Assembly: GCA_015486705.1 (NCBI GenBank)
Contig: WFRG01000099.1
Span: 1-5,137, forward strand
Direction: 5' to 3'
DNA from: Hippea sp.
GTDB lineage: Bacteria; Campylobacterota_A; Desulfurellia; Desulfurellales; Hippeaceae
DNA length: 5,137 nucleotides
Shown: one piece after another, positions 1 to 5,137 of the stretch
Position numbering within the stretch: the stretch's first letter is position 1
How the letters are laid out: each line of letters starts with the position of its first letter
Notes under the pieces: generated by a model
The model's input: only the letters and a program-made list of their open reading frames with translations
What the model was told of the DNA's origin: nothing
Database searches by the model: none
Made by a program: the position numbers and the translations under genes

Positions 1-16
1 GTGTAAGGAGGTTTAT

Positions 17-502
17 ATGGACAAGGAAACAATAAGGGCCAAAACTAAGCAATATATAGAAGAATCAGGTTTTGTTTTACCAAAAGATGTTTTTAGGGAT
101 TTTTTTTCAAACTTAATTAAACTTGCTGGATTTGGGCTTGGTGGAATGTTCATATTGCCAGGAAAAAAGGCAGGCAAAAAAGCGGCTGAGAACTTCAAAC
201 AAATATTGGGAGAAAACCTTGATTTAAATTTAATAAAAGAGTGCATAATGGCTTATTTTGAAGAATCAAGACAGTGTAAGTTTGAGGAATTTGAGTTAAC
301 TGAAGACAGAGCTTTTATTAGAGTTAGTCATTCTGTGTTTGCAGAAGGACTAAAAAGCAGGAAACCCACATGCTTGCCTTTGGGAGGAACAATAGCAGGT
401 ATGTTAGAGGAGTTTATAGGATCAAGTTGGCAACCCAAAGAAAAGGAATGTATAGCCCAAGGCAAAGATTTTTGCGTATTTGAGATTAAAAAAGGGAAAT
501 AA
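17..502 (+). CDS. V4R (4-vinyl reductase-like) domain protein
   Basis: A 161-aa soluble protein consisting of a short N-terminal helical part (about residues 1-45) and one V4R domain (about 46-158). Seen directly: a Gly/Lys-rich opening (PGKKAGKKAAENF, 49-60), then the V4R C-terminal signature with Cys119 followed by a Gly-rich helix (GGTIAGMLEEFIG), Cys145 in KECIAQGKDFC, Cys153, and the closing CVFEI strand. Known for the family: V4R is a small-molecule or metal-binding sensory/chaperone domain found in bacteriochlorophyll synthesis (BchJ), in phenol-type sigma54 activators and as stand-alone archaeal and bacterial proteins. The conserved Cys residues are thought to bind metal. No partner output domain is present, so the ligand and role are unknown. 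The start is fixed by AAGGAGG at 5-11, 5 nt before ATG. A TAA at 4-6 could end an upstream gene, which would make this the tail of an operon. There is no signal peptide or membrane segment. Confidence 0.82.
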   Translation: MDKETIRAKTKQYIEESGFVLPKDVFRDFFSNLIKLAGFGLGGMFILPGKKAGKKAAENFKQILGENLDLNLIKECIMAYFEESRQCKFEEFELTEDRAFIRVSHSVFAEGLKSRKPTCLPLGGTIAGMLEEFIGSSWQPKEKECIAQGKDFCVFEIKKGK

Positions 503-506
503 AGTT

Positions 507-538
507 TTTGATATCACTTAATTTTCCTTGATATCAAA
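507..538. promoter_or_regulatory. Paired TGATATCA palindromes, candidate operator
   Basis: Two copies of the perfect 8-bp palindrome TGATATCA lie at 509-516 and 529-536, exactly 20 bp apart (about two helical turns). A shared leading T makes a 9-bp direct repeat, TTGATATCA. Read as a whole, TTTGATATCA (507-516) and TGATATCAAA (529-538) also form a 10-bp perfect inverted repeat with a 12-bp spacer. The second copy overlaps the -35 box of the promoter for the downstream operon, which suits a repressor that binds same-face sites. The regulator is unknown. It is unlikely to be a terminator because the arms are AT-rich and no T-run follows on either strand. Confidence 0.5.
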
Positions 539-556
539 CTGCGTTTAAACTATATT
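528..556 (+). promoter_or_regulatory. Sigma70-type promoter for the 206-aa gene and EF-G-like operon
   Basis: TTGATA (528-533) matches the -35 consensus at 5 of 6 positions, and TATATT (551-556) matches the -10 consensus at 5 of 6, with an optimal 17-bp spacer. The -10 region continues into ATAAT, so the exact -10 register could shift. Transcription would start near 562-565, leaving a leader of about 75 nt before the ATG at 639. The spacer holds the palindrome GTTTAAAC (543-550). This is the only sizeable intergenic region in the window, so it is the natural place for an operon promoter. Confidence 0.6.
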
Positions 557-590
557 ATAATTGATGTATGTTTAGGAATGAAAGGGAATC

Positions 591-609
591 TATCAGTGAA
601 ACTGTGATA
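591..609 (+). other. Weak leader hairpin
   Basis: TATCA (591-595) and TGATA (605-609) are perfect inverted arms around a 9-nt loop. That loop contains an alternative smaller stem, CAGT (594-597) against ACTG (601-604) with loop GAA. The two foldings are mutually exclusive in part. The structure sits in the predicted 5' leader, 14 nt before the AGGAG site, so it might modulate translation, but the stem is short and AT-rich and could be chance. Confidence 0.25.
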
Positions 610-610
610 A

Positions 611-626
611 AAAGAAAGAAAGAAAG
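611..626 (+). repeat. (AAAG)4 tetranucleotide tract next to ribosome binding site
   Basis: Four perfect tandem AAAG units run directly into the Shine-Dalgarno site AGGAG (625-629), which stands 9 nt before the ATG at 639. The tract is purine-only, and copy-number change would alter the leader length upstream of the ribosome site, not the reading frame. Four units is short for slippage-driven phase variation, so a simple A/G-rich translation-enhancing leader is just as likely. Confidence 0.6.
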
Positions 627-638
627 GAGAACAAAGCT

Positions 639-1259
639 ATGGAAACGCTAACTATTTGTGTACCTTTTTTTGCTCTACCTGGAATGTCAGAAAAGTGTAA
701 TTCAATTGTAGGAAATCAAAATCTCATAGTCAGAGATGTTTTAGGTCTAAATCCACTTAAAAAGGGAGAATATGAAAATGGACCTTATCTTGAAGGTTTT
801 AATGCCGACAATAAACTTGATTATGTGTTTTACTTCGAAGAAGTAGAAAAAATCTTGGAAAAAAAGTTCTTCGATGAGATATACATTTTATTTAGAGCTA
901 TCTATAAACCATACAAAAAAGATACGCAACATTTAATAGTGGGTTATTACAAAGTAGATAACACTCAAGGCATGGAAATAACACCTGGAGTCTATGCAAT
1001 AACAGGCACAGAAGGTTATTTTGTTGAGTATAAAGACACTTTAGACATAACAGATATAATAGTTGGATATAACCTCCAAGATTCAATAATGAAAAGCAAT
1101 AGCCAGAACCACCCAGAGTACAAAGACTGGGTAAATTCCTGGCTTAAACATATAAAATCAAAAGAGAATAAAATTGATGCATACATAGAGAGGAGCAAAC
1201 TCTTAAGACAACTTAAAACTGAAGGAAATTACAAAGAAAAAATCAAAGATTGCTTATAA
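639..1259 (+). CDS. Unrecognised 206-aa protein, first gene of EF-G-like operon
   Basis: I do not recognise the family. The product is soluble, with no signal peptide or membrane segment. The first ~15 residues are hydrophobic (TICVPFFALPG), like a buried beta strand and loop. An acidic helix follows (about 66-79), then a strand pair around YILFRAIYKP (82-91) and HLIVGYYKVD (98-107), and another strand block, GVYAITGTEGYFVEYK (117-132). The last ~55 residues are charged and probably helical (KSKENKIDAYIERSKLLRQLK). The strand pair with IVGYYKV loosely recalls PUA/EVE-like or nucleotide-modification-associated folds, but this is only a resemblance and no function is assigned. The start is supported by AAAGGAGA with AGGAG 9 nt before ATG. 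The stop is 17 bp from the EF-G-like gene, so the two are almost certainly co-transcribed from the promoter at 528-556. Cys7, Cys20 and Cys205 show no obvious metal motif. Confidence 0.8.
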   Translation: METLTICVPFFALPGMSEKCNSIVGNQNLIVRDVLGLNPLKKGEYENGPYLEGFNADNKLDYVFYFEEVEKILEKKFFDEIYILFRAIYKPYKKDTQHLIVGYYKVDNTQGMEITPGVYAITGTEGYFVEYKDTLDITDIIVGYNLQDSIMKSNSQNHPEYKDWVNSWLKHIKSKENKIDAYIERSKLLRQLKTEGNYKEKIKDCL

Positions 1260-1276
1260 ATGGGAGGTAGAGTTTA

Positions 1277-3280
1277 ATGGCAGATGCTACTAAAAAGAGG
1301 GTTGTTGCTATATGCGGTTCTGGTGGTTCAGGAAAAACCACGTTATGCGAAGATGTCCTATTCCAAACAAAGAAAATCTCAAGAAAAGGGTCTACAGATA
1401 AGGGTAACACAACAATGGACTTTGATTCTGAAGAAGTTGAAAGAAAAATTTCAATGCAACTCGCTGTTGGCTACACAGAATGGAAAAAACATACAATTTT
1501 TTTTATAGACACACCTGGATATCATAACTTTATAGCCGACGCTTTATGCGGAATAAAAGCAGCGGACAGCGCCATACTGTTGATAGACGCAAAGGACGGT
1601 ACAGATGCTCAATCTGAAAGATTAATGGATGAAATATCCAAAGAAAAGAAACCTGCTATATTCTTTTTGAACGCAATAGACAAAGAGGATGTTCATTTAG
1701 ATAAAACGCTTAATGATGTAAAAAGCAACCTTACCCAAAAGGCATACCTTTTGCAACTACCCATAATAAAAGATGGTAACGCTATAGGATATATAAGCAT
1801 ATTAGAAAAAAAAGCCTACTCCTTTGACGGTAAAGAAATAAATATGCCAAGTGATTCGGAAGAAGAGGTAGAAGAAAAATACATGGAATTAGTAGAAGAA
1901 ATTTCAACGTACGATGATGAATTAATGGAAAAATACTTAGAGGGAGAAGAATTAAACAGGGAAACAATAGTTAAAACCCTAAAGACAGCTGTAAAAAGCG
2001 GGGGTTTTTACCCAATACTGTTAGGCAGCGCATTGAATGGCTATGGAACAAAAGAACTGTTAGACAATGTGGTTGATTTACTTCCATCACCGGAAAATAT
2101 GTTTGATGAACCTGCTGCATTAGTATTTAAAACATACAACGACCCTCAAATGGGAAAAATCAGTTTATTAAGGGTTTGTTCAGGCACATTTACAGCCGAC
2201 ACAAATTATTACAACGTAACAAAAGATACAGAAGAAAGGCTTGGAACTATAAACTTTATGATGGGTAAAAATTTCAACAAAACAGAAGAGGTCTCAACAG
2301 GTGACCTTTTTGCAGTAGCAAAGCTGAAAGCAACTCAAACTGGAGATACAATAGCAAATAAAGGCTCAAACGTTAAGTGTGACTTCGTAGAAATGCCGCT
2401 ACCATACATATCTGCTGCTATCTACGGATCAAGCAAAGGTGACGAGGAAAAAATCGGGGCAGCAATCAGTAAAATCATTGAGTCAGATCCATCACTATCG
2501 TTTACAAGGAACAACGAAACAGGTGAGTTTATACTTACAGGAATGGGTAAATTGCACTTAGAAACGGTGATTTCAAGATTGAAGAAAAAATACGGAGTTG
2601 GAGCAGAGCTAAAAACACCTAAGGTAGCCTATAAAGAGACAATTAAAGCAAAAACTACATCACATGGCAGATACAAAAAACAGACGGGCGGCCACGGGCA
2701 ATTTGGTGACTGCACAATAGAAATTGAACCCCTGCCAAGAGGAAAAGGATTTGAATTTGAGGATCTAATCGTTGGTGGCGCAATACCAAAGCAATTCATA
2801 CCTTCTGTTGAAAAGGGCATAAAAGGGGCTATGGAACAGGGATACTTAGCAGGATATCCAATGATAGACATAAAAATTAAGTTAATCGACGGTAAATATC
2901 ACCCTGTCGATTCAAGTGATTTGGCATTCCAAATGGCTGGTTCTATAGCGTTTAAAGAAGGTGTAAGCAAATGCAAACCGACTTTACTTGAACCTATTGT
3001 AGAGATTGAAGTCTATGTACCAGATGAAACAATGGGTGACGTTATAGGTGACCTAAACTCAAGAAGAGGAAGGGTCTTGGGCATGGAACCTTATGAAGGT
3101 AAAAAAGGCTATCAAAGAATAAAGGCTTTAGTGCCGGAAGCAGAAATTCTAGAATATGCACCTACCCTCAGGTCTATAACAGCTGGTAGAGGATTCTTTA
3201 AATACGAATTCTCAACATATGAAGAGGTACCTCCACAAATAGCGGAAAAGATCATAGAAGAGTCAAAAAAAGAAGAATAA
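1277..3280 (+). CDS. EF-G-like translational GTPase (EF-G-2 type paralogue)
   Basis: A 667-aa full-length member of the EF-G family, slightly shorter than the usual ~690-700 aa. Domains by position: G domain about 7-270, domain II 277-365, III 376-445, IV 446-570, V 571-660. Visible motifs are P-loop GSGGSGKT (14-21), switch I ERKIS (55-59), DTPGYHNF (78-85), NAID (132-135), GSALN (250-254), domain IV GGHGQFGD (471-478), tip loop HPVDSS (542-547), and the domain V ending EVPPQIAEKII. EF-G catalyses ribosomal translocation and, with RRF, recycling, in the cytosol. The P-loop and DTPGY (Tyr82 where EF-G has catalytic His) resemble the EF-G-2/FusA2 group, whose exact role is unsettled. Thr to Ser59 in switch I and loss of Lys in NKxD (Ala133) suggest altered GTP handling. 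The domain IV tip His542 is kept, so ribosome binding is plausible. GGGAGG at 1262-1267 lies 9 nt before ATG. The housekeeping fusA is expected elsewhere. Confidence 0.93.
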   Translation: MADATKKRVVAICGSGGSGKTTLCEDVLFQTKKISRKGSTDKGNTTMDFDSEEVERKISMQLAVGYTEWKKHTIFFIDTPGYHNFIADALCGIKAADSAILLIDAKDGTDAQSERLMDEISKEKKPAIFFLNAIDKEDVHLDKTLNDVKSNLTQKAYLLQLPIIKDGNAIGYISILEKKAYSFDGKEINMPSDSEEEVEEKYMELVEEISTYDDELMEKYLEGEELNRETIVKTLKTAVKSGGFYPILLGSALNGYGTKELLDNVVDLLPSPENMFDEPAALVFKTYNDPQMGKISLLRVCSGTFTADTNYYNVTKDTEERLGTINFMMGKNFNKTEEVSTGDLFAVAKLKATQTGDTIANKGSNVKCDFVEMPLPYISAAIYGSSKGDEEKIGAAISKIIESDPSLSFTRNNETGEFILTGMGKLHLETVISRLKKKYGVGAELKTPKVAYKETIKAKTTSHGRYKKQTGGHGQFGDCTIEIEPLPRGKGFEFEDLIVGGAIPKQFIPSVEKGIKGAMEQGYLAGYPMIDIKIKLIDGKYHPVDSSDLAFQMAGSIAFKEGVSKCKPTLLEPIVEIEVYVPDETMGDVIGDLNSRRGRVLGMEPYEGKKGYQRIKALVPEAEILEYAPTLRSITAGRGFFKYEFSTYEEVPPQIAEKIIEESKKEE

Positions 3281-3300
3281 AGGGAGCCTTAAGCTCCCTT
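3280..3300. terminator. Bidirectional intrinsic terminator between convergent genes
   Basis: AAGGGAGC (3280-3287) pairs perfectly with GCTCCCTT (3293-3300) around a 5-nt loop, CTTAA. It is the only G+C-rich stem in the local sequence. On the + strand it is followed by ATTTTAAT. On the - strand it is followed by the complement of the A-rich end of the EF-G-like gene (TTATTCTTC and then seven T). Each facing gene therefore gets a hairpin plus a U-rich tail. The stop codons at 3278-3280 (+) and 3299-3301 (-) overlap the outer bases of the stem. Confidence 0.85.
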
Positions 3301-3748
3301 ATTTTAATCCAGGCATTTTAATTTCTAAAACAGGTATGGTGCACATTCTCATCACTTTTTCTGTCGTACTTCCAAATGTAAAACGCTCAAATCCACTTTT
3401 ACCATGAGCACCTATTACTATTAAGTCTATTTTATTTTTCTCAGCAAAATCGACAATATTTTTGGCAGGGTTTCCTTTCTCAACTACAATCTCTACATTT
3501 TTTAAGGAGTAACGGTTAACTATATGTTCCATTCCTTTAATCGCATCCTCTCTCAAATTCTTCAGCACCTCATCGGCTGGAAATGAAGGAACATAACCCG
3601 CATATGCACTTATGTCTGTAATACAATGATATAAGTAAAGCTTCGCATCAAACTTCTCAGCCATCGTCTTAGCATATCCCAACGCATAAATAGAAGCATC
3701 TGAAAAATCCAAAGGGGCAAGTATCTTTTTAATCACAACACCATTCAT
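3299..3748 (-). CDS. Universal stress protein, UspA family, ATP-binding class
   Basis: A 149-aa single Usp domain with the alpha/beta Rossmann-like fold expected at the usual ~140-150 aa. Seen: N-terminal strand IKKILAPLDFSDAS with Asp14 in the adenine-contacting position. Near the C-terminus is the nucleotide-binding motif G-2x-G-9x-G-(S/T): Gly113, Gly116, Gly126, Ser127, in GAHGKSGFERFTFGST. The last strand is IPVLEIK. The complete motif places it with the ATP-binding Usp proteins (MJ0577-like), not with UspA types that lack ATP. Such proteins dimerise in the cytosol and act in stress survival or as AMP/ATP-dependent switches; the specific role cannot be read here. The start ATG is preceded by AAGGAG at 3754-3759 with a 5-nt gap. 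That site overlaps the asd stop codon, and only 9 bp separate the genes, so translation is probably coupled. It is the last gene of the pth-asd-usp operon and its stop lies inside the terminator stem. Confidence 0.93.
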   Translation of the reverse strand: MNGVVIKKILAPLDFSDASIYALGYAKTMAEKFDAKLYLYHCITDISAYAGYVPSFPADEVLKNLREDAIKGMEHIVNRYSLKNVEIVVEKGNPAKNIVDFAEKNKIDLIVIGAHGKSGFERFTFGSTTEKVMRMCTIPVLEIKMPGLK

Positions 3749-3757
3749 GACTTCTCC

Positions 3758-4780
3758 TTACAGATATTCTTTTATAAGTATTTCTGCAATTTGAACTGCA
3801 TTTAGAGCAGCCCCTTTCCTCAAGTTATCAGAAACTACCCACAGATTTAAGCCATTTTCTACCGATTCATCCCTTCTGATTCTACCTACAAAAGTCTCAT
3901 CCTTGCCAGATGCCTCAATAGGAGTTGGATAACCCAGATTTTTCGGATCATCTACAACCTTGCAGCCTGGTGCTTCATCGATAATCCTTCTTACTTCATC
4001 CAAATCAAACGGCTTTTCAGTTTCAACGTTAACAGATTCAGAATGTCCCCTAAACACAGGAACCCTTACACAAGTAGCAGTAACTGGCAATTCGGGTTTA
4101 TGGTAAATCTTTCTCGTTTCATTTATCATTTTCACTTCTTCTTTTGTGTATCCATCATCAAAGAATACATCAATGTGTGGAACACAGTTAAACGCTATGA
4201 CCTTAGGAATCTTAACAGGCTTACATTCATCAAATTTAAACTCAAACCAAGCCTTTGTCTGTTCAACAAGTTCCTCCATAGCCCTCCTACCAGCACCAGA
4301 TGTTGCTTGATATGTGGACACAACAATTCTCTTTATGCCGTAATTATCCAAAATAGGCTTCAGGGCAACAACCATTTGAATTGTTGAACAGTTAGGATTT
4401 GCGATTATACCCCTGTTTTTATACATAGCTATATCATCTGGGTTAACCTCAGGAACAACAAGTGGCACATCTTTATCCATTCTAAAATAGCTCGTGTTAT
4501 CAACTACAATTGCACCACTCTCAGCAGCTATTGGGGCAAATTTTCCACTTATACTTCCACCAGCAGAAAATAGAGCAATATCTATACCTTTAAAAGAATC
4601 TTTATCCAAAACCTCAACCGGAATTTCTTCACCTTTGAACTTAACCGTTTTTCCAATAGATCTCTCACTTGCTAATGGTTTTAAGCTCTTTACAGGAAAA
4701 CTTCTCTGCTCCAAGGTCAAAATCATCTCTTCACCAACTGCACCTGTAGCACCAACTACAGCTACGTTATATTCTTTCAC
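3758..4780 (-). CDS. asd: Aspartate-semialdehyde dehydrogenase
   Basis: NADPH-dependent reductive dephosphorylation of beta-aspartyl phosphate to aspartate semialdehyde (EC 1.2.1.11), the branch-point step to lysine/diaminopimelate, threonine, methionine and isoleucine. With the start chosen here the protein has 340 aa, the normal length for bacterial Asd. Motifs: NADP-binding GATGAVG (10-16), SAGGS (72-76), VDNTS (93-97), nucleophile Cys131 in NPNCST, TYQATSGAG (156-164, Gln158), substrate Arg239 and catalytic His246 in RVPVFRGHSESVNVE, and the closing DNLRKGAALNAVQIAE. The start is GTG at 4780-4778, giving (M)KEYNVAVVGATG, which is the usual family N-terminus. It has GGAGG 9 nt upstream, while the in-frame ATG at 4804 would add eight residues (MEYWRYKE), lacks a Shine-Dalgarno site and overlaps pth. 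The start lies 4 bp after the pth stop, and usp follows 9 bp after the asd stop. Confidence 0.96.
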   Translation of the reverse strand: MKEYNVAVVGATGAVGEEMILTLEQRSFPVKSLKPLASERSIGKTVKFKGEEIPVEVLDKDSFKGIDIALFSAGGSISGKFAPIAAESGAIVVDNTSYFRMDKDVPLVVPEVNPDDIAMYKNRGIIANPNCSTIQMVVALKPILDNYGIKRIVVSTYQATSGAGRRAMEELVEQTKAWFEFKFDECKPVKIPKVIAFNCVPHIDVFFDDGYTKEEVKMINETRKIYHKPELPVTATCVRVPVFRGHSESVNVETEKPFDLDEVRRIIDEAPGCKVVDDPKNLGYPTPIEASGKDETFVGRIRRDESVENGLNLWVVSDNLRKGAALNAVQIAEILIKEYL

Positions 4781-4784
4781 TTCC

Positions 4785-5137
4785 TTATACCTCCAATATT
4801 CCATTAAATTTTGTCATAGCCTTATTAAGACCTTCGCTTATTATTGATATCACAGCATTTCTTGCAAGATTAATAACTTTTCCAATCACAGGATTTTTAT
4901 CCTCGTCAAATCTACTCAAAACATAATTTACAGGGTCATCTCCCCTTCCAACGCCCACTTTTACTCTAATAAAATCCTTACTCGAAAGCGCATTAATGAT
5001 AGATTCCACCCCTCTGTGACCACCACTTGAAGAATTCTTTTTTATCTTAATCCTTCCTAAGGGTAAATCTATATCATCATGGACAACCAGCAACTGAGAA
5101 TAACCTACCTTATAAAAATCCACAACCTTTAATACAC
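4785..5137 (-). CDS. pth: Peptidyl-tRNA hydrolase, N-terminus beyond window
   Basis: Cleaves the ester bond of peptidyl-tRNA released from stalled ribosomes, recycling tRNA in the cytosol (EC 3.1.1.29). About 116 C-terminal residues of a protein usually near 190 aa are present. The frame stays open to the window edge, reading VLKV before the GTG at 5123, so that GTG is an internal Val and not the start. Visible signature: LLVVHDDIDLPLG, containing the Asp equivalent to E. coli Asp93, then SSGGHRGVESII and the strand VKVGVGRGDDPVNYVLSRF. The catalytic Asn10, His20 and Asn68 equivalents lie off the window. Where E. coli has Asn114 in GGHNGL, this protein has Arg (GGHRGV), a substitution I believe occurs in several bacterial lineages. 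The ending NKAMTKFNGILEV is normal for the family. It is first of the visible pth-asd-usp run, with asd beginning 4 bp after its stop. Its promoter is not in the window. Confidence 0.95.
   Translation of the reverse strand, partial: VLKVVDFYKVGYSQLLVVHDDIDLPLGRIKIKKNSSSGGHRGVESIINALSSKDFIRVKVGVGRGDDPVNYVLSRFDEDKNPVIGKVINLARNAVISIISEGLNKAMTKFNGILEV
4790..4794 (-). promoter_or_regulatory. Ribosome binding site that fixes the asd GTG start
   Basis: GGAGG on the - strand lies within the last codons of pth, 9 nt before the GTG at 4780. No comparable site precedes the alternative ATG at 4804, so this site decides the start codon. Its location inside the upstream gene suggests that ribosomes finishing pth feed translation of asd. 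Confidence 0.8.

Noticed and set aside
13..246. 77-aa - strand open frame opposite the V4R gene
   Set aside because: Antisense to a gene with a convincing domain and ribosome site; its Pro/Ser/Phe-rich translation is typical of a shadow frame.
507..538. 10-bp inverted repeat after the V4R gene as a rho-independent terminator
   Set aside because: The arms contain a single G-C pair per GATATC half, and neither strand has a T-run directly after the stem. Overlap with a good promoter and exact 20-bp palindrome spacing fit an operator better.
556..561. Perfect TATAAT as the -10 box
   Set aside because: It would sit 22 bp from the TTGATA box, too far for sigma70. TATATT at 551-556 gives a 17-bp spacer. 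It remains possible as an alternative with a different -35.
2629..2871. 80-aa open frame on the - strand inside the EF-G-like gene
   Set aside because: It lies wholly antisense to strongly conserved domain IV codons, and no ribosome site or recognisable domain was noted.
3771..3800. Internal - strand promoter for usp inside the end of asd (TATAAA at 3771-3776)
   Set aside because: No acceptable -35 hexamer lies 16-18 bp upstream, and the Shine-Dalgarno site overlapping the asd stop already explains expression from the operon.
4043..4387. 114-aa and 117-aa + strand open frames (4043-4387 and 4494-4847) opposite asd
   Set aside because: Both are antisense shadows of clear Asd coding sequence; their translations are low-complexity with no domain and no Shine-Dalgarno site was noted.
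4785..5123. GTG at 5123 as the start of the pth gene
   Set aside because: The frame is open upstream to the window edge, and the conserved N-terminal half of Pth with its catalytic Asn and His is missing, so this GTG is an internal Val codon.

Overview
This is a compact, AT-rich bacterial window with six protein-coding genes in two convergent blocks and almost no spare DNA. Strong AGGAGG-type Shine-Dalgarno sites precede the genes whose starts are visible. The gene set (single-domain V4R protein, EF-G-like paralogue, Pth, Asd, Usp) fits an anaerobic or thermophilic low-G+C bacterium, possibly a sulfur-reducing Desulfurella/Hippea-type organism. That placement is an impression from protein style only and has low confidence.

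Left block (+ strand). Position 17-502 encodes a small V4R (4-vinyl-reductase-like) domain protein. A 136-bp intergenic region follows. It carries two copies of the palindrome TGATATCA exactly 20 bp apart, the second overlapping the -35 box of a good sigma70-type promoter. Downstream are a weak hairpin and four AAAG units beside the ribosome binding site. This promoter should drive a two-gene operon: a 206-aa protein I do not recognise (639-1259) and, 17 bp later, an EF-G-like translational GTPase of 667 aa (1277-3280). The GTPase keeps all five EF-G domains but has divergent G-motifs: Tyr in place of the catalytic His, NAID in place of NKxD, and Ser in place of the switch I Thr. It is therefore likely an EF-G-2/FusA2-type paralogue and not the housekeeping factor.

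Junction. The two blocks converge on an 8-bp perfect hairpin at 3280-3300. It overlaps the stop codons of both facing genes and has U-rich tracts on either side, so it looks like a minimal bidirectional terminator.

Right block (- strand, read right to left). The order is peptidyl-tRNA hydrolase (pth, N-terminus beyond the window), aspartate-semialdehyde dehydrogenase (asd) and a universal stress protein. Gaps of 4 and 9 bp indicate one operon. The asd start is best placed at a GTG at 4780, not at the longer upstream ATG. Pth recycles peptidyl-tRNA, Asd makes aspartate semialdehyde for lysine/threonine/methionine and cell-wall precursors, and the Usp is of the ATP-binding class. No RNA genes, insertion sequences, CRISPR arrays or integrated elements were seen.
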